A stretch of DNA of 64,000 nucleotides from Polyangium jinanense (GTDB lineage: Bacteria; Myxococcota; Polyangia; Polyangiales; Polyangiaceae), in NCBI RefSeq assembly GCF_028435365.1, contig NZ_JAGTJJ010000022.1:110769-174768 (forward strand). The letters are read 5' to 3'. The notes below the pieces were generated by a model. That model made no database searches. It was not told where the DNA came from and saw only the letters and a list, made by a program, of their open reading frames with translations. Both the position numbers and the translations under genes were made by a program. Every line of letters begins with the position of its first letter. Positions within the stretch are counted from its first letter, which is position 1. This document shows positions 12,372-22,900 of the stretch, in pieces.

Positions 12372-13217
12372 ATGACCCACGAGCGCATGGCCAAAGGCTT
12401 GATCCTGCTTTTTTTCGCGGCGGCGACGCTGTTCGCCGCCTGCGGCGGGGAAGACCCCGAGACAGCCGAGGACAAATACTGCAATCAGCGCTGCGATTGC
12501 AACAAGTGCACGGAAGACGAGCTGGCGTCGTGCCGCGACGACAAGATCAACCAGAAGGACGAGGCCGGGGACGCCGATTGCAAGGATGAATACTCGACCT
12601 ACCTCACCTGCCTGACGAACGACGCCGCCTGCTCCGACGGCGATTACGATGAGTCGGTGTGTTTCGCCGAGGAGAGCGATCTCGATTCGTGCCTGAACCC
12701 GGCGCCGACCTGCAACCTCGCGAACAACGGCGTCTGCAATGAGCCCGCGCCGAAGGGCGACGGCCTCTGCGCGGCGGGATCGGACACGAAGGATTGCGCG
12801 ATCCCGACGTGTCCCTCGGCCGGCGACGGGTACTGCGACGAACCCGAAGGCTCCGGCCTCTGCGCGGAGGGATCCGATCCGATCGATTGCGGGGTCCCGA
12901 CGTGTCCCTCGGCCGGCGACGGGTACTGCGACGAACCCGAGGGCACCGGGCTCTGCGCGGAGGGCTCCGACCCGATCGATTGCTCCGCCCAGACCTGCCA
13001 GGCTTGCTACAATTACGTGCTCGATCCGTCCGCGGGCTCGCTCTGCGAGACGTCGACCTCGACGTACATCACCTTCCTCGACTGCGCGTGCGTGTCGTGC
13101 GCGGACGCTTGCGCCACGGGCGTGGACGTCTGCGATGCGTACCCCATCAGCTCGACGTGCCTGAGCTGCGCGCAGGAGCTGTGCTCCTCCACATTGAACA
13201 CCTGCATCTCCGATTGA
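12372..13217 (+). CDS. Cys-rich repeat lipoprotein
   Basis: An exported 281-aa lipoprotein: MTHERMAKG, a hydrophobic core, then the lipobox LFAAC at about residue 21, with GGAG 6 nt before the ATG. The mature part has many Cys residues and three tandem repeats of about 33-36 residues (CNLANNGVCNEP..., then two copies of CPSAGDGYCDEP...GLCAEGSDPIDC). Similar disulfide-rich Asp/Cys modules occur in secreted myxobacterial proteins and may bind calcium. The second and third repeats are almost identical at the DNA level, so they are a recent internal duplication. Function unknown. Confidence 0.75.
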   Translation: MTHERMAKGLILLFFAAATLFAACGGEDPETAEDKYCNQRCDCNKCTEDELASCRDDKINQKDEAGDADCKDEYSTYLTCLTNDAACSDGDYDESVCFAEESDLDSCLNPAPTCNLANNGVCNEPAPKGDGLCAAGSDTKDCAIPTCPSAGDGYCDEPEGSGLCAEGSDPIDCGVPTCPSAGDGYCDEPEGTGLCAEGSDPIDCSAQTCQACYNYVLDPSAGSLCETSTSTYITFLDCACVSCADACATGVDVCDAYPISSTCLSCAQELCSSTLNTCISD

Positions 13218-13469
13218 GCGAGGCGCGCCCGTTCTGCTCACGTGCGTTCCCCACGCACGGACAATCCTCGTAACATCCCAGCGATTCCCGCTTCCTCTCC
13301 CATTTCCTTCGTCATCGTCCGCTCTTCCCGATTGAATTCGGGAATGGCCTTCCCGCGGCCGGACGAGGCCGCCTGGCATTCCGTTTGCCCGAGGATGCTC
13401 GGGGACGCCCGTTCGGCCGCCTCTCGGCTCACCCGATCCGCGCCCCCGAACGGGAAAAGGAGGGAGGAC

Positions 13470-13949
13470 ATGAAGGTCGGGAGAGCATTCTTCGCAGGAA
13501 TCGTCGGCGGCGCCGCGACGACGCTGATAATGACGGCCGCGCACACGGCCGGCGCGTCGGCGGACGTCATGCAGCTACTCGGCACGTTGCCCGGCAATGC
13601 GCCGAGCAGCATGTCGTGGCTCGTTGGATTCCTCGTAATCACCGTGACGTCGGGTCTCATCGGCATCGCCTACGGCGCCGCGTTCGAGACCATCACGCGG
13701 AGCGCAGGCGTCGCGACGGGCCTCAAGGTCTCGCTCGTGCACACCGCGCTCGCGGGCATCTTCGTGGGCCTGCTCGGCATGATGCACCCGCTCGTGCCGG
13801 AGACCATGCGCGCGCCGGGCTTCTTCATGTCGAAGTACGGCGGGCTCGGGATCCTCGCGTTCGTGGTCGGGCACCTCGTGTTCGGCGCCATCGTGGGGGG
13901 GCTCTACGGAGCGGTGACGACCGAAGACGAGACGACGCCGTTCAAGTGA
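13470..13949 (+). CDS. Small four-helix membrane protein, unknown
   Basis: A 159-aa integral membrane protein with a start at 13470 after AGGGAGG. Four hydrophobic helices lie at about 5-25, 48-72, 85-103 and 125-150. The first carries GIVGGAATTLIM, and Gly-rich GLIGIAYGAAFE follows the second. It lacks charged loops of note and ends in a short acidic tail. I do not recognise a specific family. Confidence 0.7.
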   Translation: MKVGRAFFAGIVGGAATTLIMTAAHTAGASADVMQLLGTLPGNAPSSMSWLVGFLVITVTSGLIGIAYGAAFETITRSAGVATGLKVSLVHTALAGIFVGLLGMMHPLVPETMRAPGFFMSKYGGLGILAFVVGHLVFGAIVGGLYGAVTTEDETTPFK

Positions 13950-13974
13950 TTCGCGTCGAGGGGAAACAAAAAGG

Positions 13975-14012
13975 AAAAGGCGCGGGCCCTTTTCGCGGGG
14001 CTCGCGCCTTTT
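13975..14012. terminator. Bidirectional terminator between convergent genes
   Basis: AAAAGGCGCG...CGCGCCTTTT with a GC-rich inner stem lies between the plus-strand membrane protein and the minus-strand TPR gene, with A and T runs on the two sides, so it can serve both. Confidence 0.7.
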
Positions 14013-14030
14013 TCGTATTCGCGCCGAAAA

Positions 14031-15554
14031 TCAGGTCGCCGCGGGCGGCGTCTCCGGATTGGACATCACGCCGCCGAGGGTCAGACCCTCGTCGATCGAT
14101 TTCACCGCGCGCTTGGCGCGCTTGCGGATGTCGACGTGCAGCGACTCGTCGAAATTGATGGCCGAGAATGCGCCACGCGCCTCGATCTTCTTTTCGAGGC
14201 CGAGGTAGGCCTCCGCCTCGTTCCAGCGAAGCTTCCAATCGCGCTTCGCCAGGTTCTCGAGCTTGCCCGCGTCCTCGACGATCTCCTGGTAGCGCTTCTC
14301 GTTGCCGAGCTGCGTCCAGAGCTCGGCGCGGAGGTCGTCGTCCTCCGGGCGAAGCGCGACGGCCTTCTTGAGGAGGTCGATGCCCTCGTCCTTCGCGCCC
14401 GTGGCGATCTTCGCCCGCGCGAGCGAGCGCCACGCGCCCACCGCATTCGGGTGCGCCTCGGCGAACGCCGTGAGCGCCGGGATCGCGTTCGAGACGCCCT
14501 GGATGTTCGTGGCCGCGTCCGCGGGCCAGAAGCGATACTGAAGCGCGAGGAGATCGCCCGGATCCGCCTCGAGCGCCTTGTCGAGCGCCGCGCGCGCCTC
14601 GTCCGCGTTGCCCGCGGCCGCGAGCGAGCGCCCGAGCTCGACGTACGCACCCGCCGACTGCGCCTTCTCGACGTACGCCTTCGCCGCCGCGAGGGCCTCG
14701 TCCCGCCGGCCGAGGTCACGCAGGGCCGCGATCTTCGCGAGCTCGCCGCGCTCGGCGGAAGCTGCGTCGCCGAGCTTGATGATGCGCTCGGCGATGGCGA
14801 GCACCACGATCGGGCGGGCCTCGCGCTCGTGATACGCGAGCTGCTCCAGGTAATAGGCGGCGTCGCGCGCCTCGGCGTCCCACACGGAGGCGAGGTACTC
14901 GTCGACCTTGTCGCTGCGCACGTAGGTGAGCGAGGTGGCGTCGCGCGGGTTCTCGTAGACGGGCACGAGGACGCCGAGCTTGGCGAGCGCGTCGAGCGCG
15001 GGCTGGCAGTCGGGCTGCGCCTCGAGCGCCAGGACGAACTCGTCGATCGCCGCGTCCTTGTTGCTCATGGTCGCGTGGACCTGGCCGAGGCCGACGTGAT
15101 AATCCGCGTCGCCCTCGAACGTCTTGCGGATCGACTGATAGGTCTTCAGCGCGGCCGGGTAATCACGCAAGGCCGTCTGCGCCGCGGCGAGGTTCAGGCG
15201 CGCGGCGTGATCGTCGGGATCCATCGACGCGATGCGCTTGAGCGCCGAGAGCGCCTTTTCGAAGTCGTTCTCGGCGAAGCCCTTCTGGGCGCGATCGAGC
15301 AAGGGCGCCTTGTCGAGGAAGACCTCCAGCGCCGAGACGAGCTGGCTGTTCTTCTTGCGCCAGTTGCCATCCTTGCCCGCGGGCGAGTCGTTGAGGAACG
15401 ACTTGATCCACTTGCGGGCGTTTTCGATGGACAGGCCCTTGTCGGCCAGACCCTCGAACTCGCTCTTGGGAATGGGGAGCTGCGGCGGCATCCCCTGGCG
15501 GCGAGACATCTTCGGGTCCAGGGCAATCATGACCCATTCTTCGTCTTTGCTCAT
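14031..15554 (-). CDS. TPR-repeat protein
   Basis: A 507-aa soluble protein dominated by tetratricopeptide repeats from about residue 85 to 450 (for example AEKALSALKRIASMDPDDHAAR-like helices and YVELGRSLAAAGNADEARAA). The first 80 residues are a non-TPR cap with LSIENARKWIKSFL. There is no signal peptide. It is probably a scaffold for protein complexes; the gene upstream on the same strand is a Ser/Thr kinase, 64 bp away, so a signalling partnership is possible. Confidence 0.75.
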   Translation of the reverse strand: MSKDEEWVMIALDPKMSRRQGMPPQLPIPKSEFEGLADKGLSIENARKWIKSFLNDSPAGKDGNWRKKNSQLVSALEVFLDKAPLLDRAQKGFAENDFEKALSALKRIASMDPDDHAARLNLAAAQTALRDYPAALKTYQSIRKTFEGDADYHVGLGQVHATMSNKDAAIDEFVLALEAQPDCQPALDALAKLGVLVPVYENPRDATSLTYVRSDKVDEYLASVWDAEARDAAYYLEQLAYHEREARPIVVLAIAERIIKLGDAASAERGELAKIAALRDLGRRDEALAAAKAYVEKAQSAGAYVELGRSLAAAGNADEARAALDKALEADPGDLLALQYRFWPADAATNIQGVSNAIPALTAFAEAHPNAVGAWRSLARAKIATGAKDEGIDLLKKAVALRPEDDDLRAELWTQLGNEKRYQEIVEDAGKLENLAKRDWKLRWNEAEAYLGLEKKIEARGAFSAINFDESLHVDIRKRAKRAVKSIDEGLTLGGVMSNPETPPAAT

Positions 15555-15618
15555 CGCGGATCACGGTAGCGAAAGGCCGCTTCCGAGATCAAGCGCCGAA
15601 GGCTCGCGCCACGGCGCG

Positions 15619-17925
15619 TCAGGAGATGCTGATCAGGATCACGACGACCAAGATGACGACCACACCAACACCGATGGCGATGAGCGCCGGGGTCTGCAAA
15701 CCAAGCACACGCGGCCGGAGGCGCGTGGTGAACGCATCGGCGTCGAGCTCGGGCGCAGGCAAAGCGTGTCGATCCGGCAGGCGCGTCGCGCCCGGCGGCA
15801 CCGAACGACCCGGCACGGGCGGCGCGGGCGGAATCGGCGGCGGCGCCGGAATGGAAGGGCCCCCGATCGGTGGCGCCGACGGGGACGGCATCGGCGCGGC
15901 GAGCGCCGGGATCTGCGGCGCAGGCGGAATCGGAGGCGGCGCCATGGCCGCGAAGCCCGGAGGCGGCGCGCTCACGGTCTGCGCAGCTGCGCCCTCGGTC
16001 GCGCGGGCCGATCGCTCCATCGCGAGCGCAACTTCGAGCCGGCGCAGGCCGTCCGTGATGCTCTGCGCTTTTCCGATGCGCAGCGCCTCCGCGGCGAGCG
16101 CGGCCGCGTCGCTCGTGGCCTTCGCGAGCGCGGCCTTCCGCTCGGCACGCGCGTACGCGGCTTTCGCCTCGTCCGCGAGGCGCATGGCCTCGATCGAGAG
16201 CCGCTCGGCCTCGCTACGCAGTCGATCCTCGCCGCTCGGCTCGGCGACGGGCGGGGGCGGAGGCGCCGACCCTCCGCTGCGGCTCGTGATGGGCGGCAAG
16301 GGCACGGAGGGATCGGCGGGGACGATCTGACCGGGCGGCGCCGGAGGCATGGCGCGCGCGGCCGTCGCGGCGCGCACCTTGCGCAGCATGTCGCCGATGG
16401 GCGCGGTGGGATCGTCGAGATCCTCGCTGTCGGGGGGATCCTCGCGGCGAGCTGGTCCGGCGGGGAGTTTGCCCTCGATGACGGTCGCGAAGCTCGGCAG
16501 CACGACGCGTTTGTCTTCGGGGGCCTCGGGCAGGGGCGCGGGGCGCGCGGCGGCGACGTCGGGGGCGACGAGCTTCGGATCGAAGGGTTTGCCCCCCTTG
16601 AACTGCTGCCGCAGCATGGCGAGCTGCTCGGGCGTACCTTTGACGAGGGTCGGGACCTCCTCGCCCCAGTCGACCTCGCCCTCGCCCGTACCGCGCCCCT
16701 CGACGATGCGCGGCGCGTTCCGCAGCGTCCCGAGCCGCCGCGGCGTCACCTTGGCCTCGGCGGTCGTGTCCTCGGTGAGCTCGTTCGCGTCGGTGCTCAG
16801 CGGGCCTTGGGCCTCGGCCGATCGTTTCGTGCCCGGGCGCTCGGTGGGCGGGGGCGAATCGCTTCGCTTCGGCGGGTCTCTCGGGAGCGGGGCCACGACC
16901 GAGCCGCCGGTGAACGTGGGCGGGCGGGGTTTCGCCTTTTTGACCTCGGGCGTCTGGCTCGCGATCACGCGCTCGAACCAGGCCATCTGGCGCATCGCGT
17001 TCCGGCGGACGAAGCGGCCGAGGGCCTCCTCGTTGTCCTCCATGTACCCGTGCGCGCTGAGCCACTCGTCGAGCCGCGCGAGGATCTCGGCGACGGACTG
17101 GAAGCGCGCCTTCGGATCCTTCTCGAGACACTTGCTCACGATGCTGACGAGCTCGCGATCGATCTTCGGCCGGAGCTTGAAGAGATCGGCCGGCGGCGCG
17201 GTCATGATCTGGCGCGCGAGCTCCATGTCGTTCGGCGCGACCCAGGGCCTGCGCGCCGCGAAGAGCTCGAAGAGCATGACGCCGAGCGAGAAGATGTCGG
17301 CGCGCGCGTCGATGTTGTTGCCCGTGGCCTGCTCGGGGGAGATGTACTCGAGCTGGCCCTTCACCATGCCCGTTAGCGTGCGCGTGAGCCTCTGCTTGGC
17401 CTTGGCGAGGCCGAAGTCGGTGATCTTCACGTCGCCCTGGAACGAGCAGAGCACGTTGCCGGGCGTGAGATCGCGGTGGACCAGGTTCATGTGCTCGCCG
17501 CTCGGCGCGCGCAGGGCGTGCGCGGTGCCGAGGCCGCGGCAGATCTGCCGCGCGAGGAAGACGACCATCCGCTCGGTGAAGGCCTCGCCCGTGTCGAAGA
17601 TCGTCTTCATGAGCCGCGCGAGCGAGACGCCCTGCACGAGCTCGACGGCGAGGTAAAGGCCCTGATCGTCGCTGCCCCAGCCCACGACCTCGACCACGTT
17701 CGGATGCCGGAGCGCACCAGTCATCCACATCTCGTCGCGAAACTGGGCGACGAAGGCGGGATCACTGGCGAGGTGCGGGTGGAGGCGCTTGACGGCGACG
17801 AGGCGACCCTCGGCGGGGCCGTGGGTCACGCGGCAGAGATCGACCTTCGCCGACTCCCCCGCCGCGATCTCCGCGAGCATCAGGAAGGAGAGCGCGGACG
17901 GGTCTTGCCCAGGAGGCGGCGGCAT
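15619..17925 (-). CDS. Membrane-anchored Ser/Thr kinase with Pro-rich tail
   Basis: A 768-aa Hanks-type kinase. The kinase domain spans about 15-290, with VAVKRL (ATP Lys), HRDLTPGN (catalytic loop, Thr in place of the usual Lys), DFGLAKA and the SPEQATG activation end. Then come a long low-complexity Pro/Ala region (about 340-740), which includes a helical stretch rich in Ala/Glu/Arg, and a single C-terminal membrane helix (GVGVVVILVVVILISIS). This tail-anchored layout puts the kinase in the cytoplasm. It is upstream of the TPR gene on the same strand. Confidence 0.88.
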   Translation of the reverse strand: MPPPPGQDPSALSFLMLAEIAAGESAKVDLCRVTHGPAEGRLVAVKRLHPHLASDPAFVAQFRDEMWMTGALRHPNVVEVVGWGSDDQGLYLAVELVQGVSLARLMKTIFDTGEAFTERMVVFLARQICRGLGTAHALRAPSGEHMNLVHRDLTPGNVLCSFQGDVKITDFGLAKAKQRLTRTLTGMVKGQLEYISPEQATGNNIDARADIFSLGVMLFELFAARRPWVAPNDMELARQIMTAPPADLFKLRPKIDRELVSIVSKCLEKDPKARFQSVAEILARLDEWLSAHGYMEDNEEALGRFVRRNAMRQMAWFERVIASQTPEVKKAKPRPPTFTGGSVVAPLPRDPPKRSDSPPPTERPGTKRSAEAQGPLSTDANELTEDTTAEAKVTPRRLGTLRNAPRIVEGRGTGEGEVDWGEEVPTLVKGTPEQLAMLRQQFKGGKPFDPKLVAPDVAAARPAPLPEAPEDKRVVLPSFATVIEGKLPAGPARREDPPDSEDLDDPTAPIGDMLRKVRAATAARAMPPAPPGQIVPADPSVPLPPITSRSGGSAPPPPPVAEPSGEDRLRSEAERLSIEAMRLADEAKAAYARAERKAALAKATSDAAALAAEALRIGKAQSITDGLRRLEVALAMERSARATEGAAAQTVSAPPPGFAAMAPPPIPPAPQIPALAAPMPSPSAPPIGGPSIPAPPPIPPAPPVPGRSVPPGATRLPDRHALPAPELDADAFTTRLRPRVLGLQTPALIAIGVGVVVILVVVILISIS

Positions 17926-17940
17926 TCGTTCGTCAGTGTA

Positions 17941-18600
17941 TCAAACCGTTTGCCGCGCCGCAGCGATCGCTTGCGGGAGACCTCCGATGTTTGCCTTGAG
18001 GTGCACGTCAAGGTGATCGTCCTTGGTACGGATCGCACGGACCGACGCGACGGGCAGGGCGATCGAGAGATAACGACGAACCTTGGGGTTTTCCGCGATC
18101 TTGGGCACCTTCATGAGGTCGAGCGTGAGGCGATCGTCCTTGGCTTCGACCAGCATGGGCGGACGCTTGGGCATGAAGGCGACGAGGTTGCCGGGCTTCG
18201 AGAGATCGAGCGCGCCGGACTTCAAGAGGCCGGCGAGCGGCGAGCTCGAGTCGCCGAGCACGGTGAGGGTGAGGCCCTCGATGCGGACCCCGATGCGCAT
18301 CTCCGTCAGGGAGATGTCGATCTCCTCGATGTGAACGATGAGCGAGGCGCGCAGCGGCGTGCCCATGGCGTCGACGGTCGCGGCGACGCGGATGCCGGGC
18401 GGCGCGGCCTCGATGACGATGTCCTTCGGGGCTTTCTTGTTGTCCGGAACGAACTCGCGCGCGAGGTAACGCAGGGCATCCATGGGGATGGAAGCGCGCA
18501 GGCCGAGGGCGCTGCGCAAGGCGCGGACGATCTCCTCGGGGTGCTCTTTCAGATAGTTGCCAGCGGTGCGTGCGAGGACGCGGGGATCAGGCTTGGGCAT
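17941..18600 (-). CDS. Conserved protein, unknown (beta-rich)
   Basis: A 219-aa protein starting MPKPDPRVLARTAGNYLKEH and ending IAAARQTV. After an N-terminal helical part it is made of alternating hydrophobic beta strands (IVIEAAPPGIRVAATVDAMG, LIVHIEEIDISLTEMRIGVR), like lipid-binding LmeA/DUF2993-type folds, though I cannot confirm the family. No signal peptide. It starts 15 bp upstream of the kinase gene and is probably in the same operon. Confidence 0.6.
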   Translation of the reverse strand: MPKPDPRVLARTAGNYLKEHPEEIVRALRSALGLRASIPMDALRYLAREFVPDNKKAPKDIVIEAAPPGIRVAATVDAMGTPLRASLIVHIEEIDISLTEMRIGVRIEGLTLTVLGDSSSPLAGLLKSGALDLSKPGNLVAFMPKRPPMLVEAKDDRLTLDLMKVPKIAENPKVRRYLSIALPVASVRAIRTKDDHLDVHLKANIGGLPQAIAAARQTV

Positions 18601-18722
18601 ACGGGGGGCTAGAACCTTCGCAGAGGTGCGCTCGTCCGCGCAAGGGGCGCGAACGCCAGGGTTGTGGGGGCGAAGGACGCAACGCGTCGACGCGCTTTTT
18701 CTGCGGATCGATCGGGGTCACA

Positions 18723-19862
18723 ATGGCGGGCATGCGTGGAACGTTCGCTTTCTTCTTGGCGGGGATCGTGGGCATGGCCGCATGTGGAACCGGCGGCGGC
18801 TTCGATGTCGTGACGAGCGGCGCCACGACGGGCGCGGGTGCCTCCGGGGGCTCGGGCGGCGCAGGCGGCGCGGGAGGCGCAGGCGGCGATGCGACGGGCG
18901 GCGGTGGATCGGGCAGCGTGCCGGGCGCGTGGTGCGCGCCGATCCCGGCCTGTGATGCGCCTCCCCCGCCACCGGGCGTGGCCATCGACTGGAACTCGAT
19001 CCTCCCGCCGATCGGAGACCCGAACCACCGCGGGCGAGATCTCTTCCTGAACCCCGGCGATCCGCAGTGGATCCTGGCGAAGTTCTCGTACGGCACCTTC
19101 GACGACGACATCAAAGGCGAGTACGTCGACGTGTACGTGCAGCGCGACTGCGCTGGCACGTGGGAGCACCTCGGGACCGCGACGACGACCGAGGATGGCG
19201 AACACCAGGCGGTCGAGGGCGTGGAGGACACGGGAGGTCGCGTCTACTTCCAGATCCCAGAGGAGAAGGCCCTCGGGCTCGGCAGACACAGGGTTCATCT
19301 CGTTGTCAAGGGTGACCTCTCGACGACGGACCTCTTCCTCGAGGTCGTGCCGAAAGGGACGCCGGTCTTCGTGAGTGACATCGACGGGACGCTGACGACC
19401 TACGAGACGGAGGAGTTCGTCGCGCTCGCGCAAGGGGAGCTGCCCGAGGTGCGAAAGGACGCGGCGAAGCTCTTCGACGTGCTCGTTTCGAAGGGCTATC
19501 ACCCGTTTTACATGACCGCCCGGCCCGAATGGCTCGGCGCGCGGACGCGGGCGTTCCTCGACCAAAACGGTTTTCCGCACGGGATCGTGCACACGACGCT
19601 GACGAAGTCGGGCGCGCTCGGGAGTGAGGCTTCGAGCTACAAGACCGGCGAGCTCGCGATGCTCGCCCAAAAAGGGATGGTCCCCACCTACGCCTTCGGC
19701 AATACGGACACCGACGCCGCGGCCTATTTCAACGCGATGGTGCAGCCCGACGAGCGGCGCGTGTTCATCGAGTTCGACGATACGGTGCACGGCGGGCGCC
19801 GGATCGAGAGTTACACCGAGCTCCTCGCCGAGGCCGAAGCGCTGCCGAGCCTCTGCCCATGA
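18723..19862 (+). CDS. Lipoprotein with lipin-like LNS2/HAD phosphatase domain
   Basis: A 379-aa exported protein: signal MAGMRGTFAFFLAGIVG, lipobox GMAAC, then a Gly/Ala/Ser linker and a Pro-rich segment. An Ig-like beta domain (about 80-205) precedes an LNS2/lipin-type HAD phosphatase with the nucleophile motif SDIDGTLT (D219, D221), a YMTARP motif II region and GNTDTDAAAY as the acidic motif. Lipins dephosphorylate phosphatidate; an outer or periplasmic-face phosphatase is inferred. The start at 18723 gives a proper lipoprotein signal. Confidence 0.8.
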   Translation: MAGMRGTFAFFLAGIVGMAACGTGGGFDVVTSGATTGAGASGGSGGAGGAGGAGGDATGGGGSGSVPGAWCAPIPACDAPPPPPGVAIDWNSILPPIGDPNHRGRDLFLNPGDPQWILAKFSYGTFDDDIKGEYVDVYVQRDCAGTWEHLGTATTTEDGEHQAVEGVEDTGGRVYFQIPEEKALGLGRHRVHLVVKGDLSTTDLFLEVVPKGTPVFVSDIDGTLTTYETEEFVALAQGELPEVRKDAAKLFDVLVSKGYHPFYMTARPEWLGARTRAFLDQNGFPHGIVHTTLTKSGALGSEASSYKTGELAMLAQKGMVPTYAFGNTDTDAAAYFNAMVQPDERRVFIEFDDTVHGGRRIESYTELLAEAEALPSLCP

Positions 19863-19972
19863 TCGCCGCGGGCGGATCGTGATTCTCCGCGGACTTCCGC
19901 CCGTCCGCGAAAGCATGAAACTGCGGGGCGCGGAGGCCGTGAAACCCGGCGGTAATTCGTTATGCTACGGCC

Positions 19973-22900
19973 GTGGCCTCGAGCGCGCCGGCCGATCGTG
20001 ATTCCCCATCGAAAGCCGCGCCGCGGCGGCCGGGACGGGTGCGCCGCGCGCTCGCCACCGGCGCCGCCACGCTCGGGCTTTGTGTGGTGTTCACCGGGTC
20101 CGCCGCCCTTGCCGTGGGACTGCACCTCGACGTCGGCCCGTTCCGCCGCCTCGCGCGTGATGTCGCGAATCAGGCGCTTGGATCGCTCTTCGAAGGGAAG
20201 ATCGTCATCTCGGAGATCGATCACCTCGCGCTCGACGAGGTGTCGGTCCGATCGGCGGTCACACTCGATCCGCACGGCACGGAAATCATCCGGGCGAACC
20301 ACATCCACGGGAGCTTCGACCTTCTCGCATTTGCCCGCGCGTCGCTCTTCGGTACGGGTGAACGCAAGCTCGCCTTCCCCCACATCCGCATCGAGGAGGC
20401 CGAGGTGGTGCTCGATCGCGGTCCCGATCAGCGGCTCGGGATCGAGACGGCGTTCAAGCCACGGCCGACGCCGAAGAAGCCCAAGAAACCCAAGAAGCCC
20501 GGGGAAGTCGACCGAGCGTCCGAGCAGCCGACGACGGTGGCGCTCGAACGGATCGAGATCGGGCATGCGCACGTGCGTGGGCAGGTGGCGCCGCCGCGCG
20601 CGCTCGACGCGGACGTGACGCGCCTGCTCGCTTCGGTGCACGTGACGCCACGCGGGGTCGCCGTGGACGTGGAGCAGACGGGCATTCGCGAGCGCACGCT
20701 CGCGCACGTGCCACTCGCGGGCACGGTCGATTACCACCTGCACATCGACACGCCGCCCGAGGCGACGACGACGAACGCGACGCCCGATCCGACGAGCCCG
20801 GCGGCGGTGATGCGGATGTGGAGCAGTTTCGCCGGGCACGCGGGGCCGGTCGAGGTGCTGGCGCGCGCGTCGCTCGAAGGCGCGCACGTCTCCGCGGCGG
20901 TCGAGCTGCCGCGCGCCGAGCCCGCGGATCTGCGGCAGCTCGTGCCGGATTTGCCCCTGCGCGATCGGGTCTCGGCAAAGGTCACGCTCGAAGGAGACGC
21001 GCCCTCGTTCGAGGTCGAGGGGCGGCTCGATGTGACGCCGGCGGAGCGATCGCCAGGCTCGGTCGCGCTCCGGGGCAAGCTCGACGTCACGCGCGGGGCG
21101 CGGCTTGCGCTCGACGTGACCGCGGACGACGTCGATCCGCGCATGTTCGTCGATGGTTTGCCCGAGGCGAACGTGGACATGAACGCGCGGCTCGTGCTCG
21201 ATACGAACCCCGCGCTGCGGCTCGTGGCCGAGGCGAGGACCGAGCCGATGGTGGTGCAAGAGCAGCCGGTGCCGGCGGCCGACGTGCACCTCGTCTACGA
21301 CCACGGCGAGCTCGAAGGCCGCGTGACCTTGCACGAGCAGGGCGCGCCGACATCCGGATCGTTTGTCGTGCGCCCGGGCGGCGCCGTGCGGTTCGAGGCG
21401 GAGACGTTCGTTGCGTCGCTCGAATCGGCGCCGCGGCTCGCAGGTCCCGCGACGGGCAGCGCACGCGTGCACGTGGAGGGCGCGATCCAGGCGGGGAAGA
21501 TCGACGCGCGTGCCACCGGCTCGGTGCACGAGCTCCACGCGAAGGGCGGCGTGTCGCTCGAACGAGGCCGCGTGGAAGGACGCATCCGCGGGCCGTTCGA
21601 AAAACTCGACGTCGAGGCCACGCTCGAAGGCGAAGGGTTTTTCGCGGGCGGGCGCGGCGCGGACAAGGTGACGGCGCACGTGCGTGGTCCGGTCACGGCG
21701 CCGAAGGTGGAAGCGCGGCTCGAAGGTGGCGACGTGGGCGAGCTCGAAGCGTCGGCGCGGATCGAGACGAAGGAGAAGAGCGCGCGCGAGGTGGCGCTGC
21801 GTCTGTCGCGCGAGGGCGAGCAGATCGAGGGCAAAGCAAAGCGCGTCGCGCTCGAGGGCGGAGCGCTCGCGATCGAGGGGCTCACGGCCGAGGGGCCGGG
21901 CGTGGGCTCGCTCGGAGGGACACTCGCGGTGGACGGGCGCGAGCTCACGGGCAAACTCAAGGGCGAGGGCGTGGACCTCGGTCGGCTCGGTCGATTGCTC
22001 GATCTCGATCGGAACCTGCGGGGCCTCGCGGACGTGGACGTCGCGCTCACGCGCACGAGGGACGGGCGCAAAGGGCACGTGCACCTGCAGGTCGAGGACG
22101 CGACGTTCTCGGCCGGGGGATTGCCGATCACGGGGGCGAGCGGCTCGCTCGTGGCGACGTTCGACGGCTCGCGTGGGGCGATGGATGGCACGTTCCGCCT
22201 CGTCGATCGCGACAAGTCCGGCGCGGAGGACGCGTGCAACGGATCGATCGCGGAGGTGCGGATCTCCGGCGCCGAAGGGAATTTGCGCGGGCCGCTCCTG
22301 GATCCGGGAACGTGGGCGCGGCTCACGGGCTCGGCGCGCGTGGACGCGCCGGACTGGGATCTGCGGTGCATCGCGCGGCGCCTGCCGGTCGCGCTCGTCC
22401 TCAGCGAGGTCTCGGGTCGCCTCGGGACGAGCTTCGCGATCGAGCGGCCCGCCGGGCAGCGGTTCGTGTCGGTGCGTGATCTCGACGTGCGCACGCGTGG
22501 CCTCGTGGTCGCGGGGCCGGTGGGGTTCGGCGAGGACAAACCCGCGTGGGAGTCGCGCTCGATGGACGTCGCGGCCTCGGGCTCGCTGAACGGCGCGACG
22601 GGCGCGACGGACGTGACGCTGTCGCTCCTCGACACGTCGACGATGGTGGAGCTCGCGACCCACGTGGATCTCGATCTGCCGACGCTGGTGGATGATCCGA
22701 AGAAGCGGCGCGCCTCGCTTCTCGCATCGCGCGGGACGGCCGAGCTCACGATCCCGCGGCGAACGGTGCGCTCGTTCCAGACGTTGCCCTCGGTCCTGCG
22801 GGATGCGCTCCCGCCGATCCGGGGCGCGATCGCGCTCTCGGCCTCGGCGAGCGGGACGCTCGAAAAGCCGGCGATCCGCGTGAACGCGCGCGGGTTCGGA

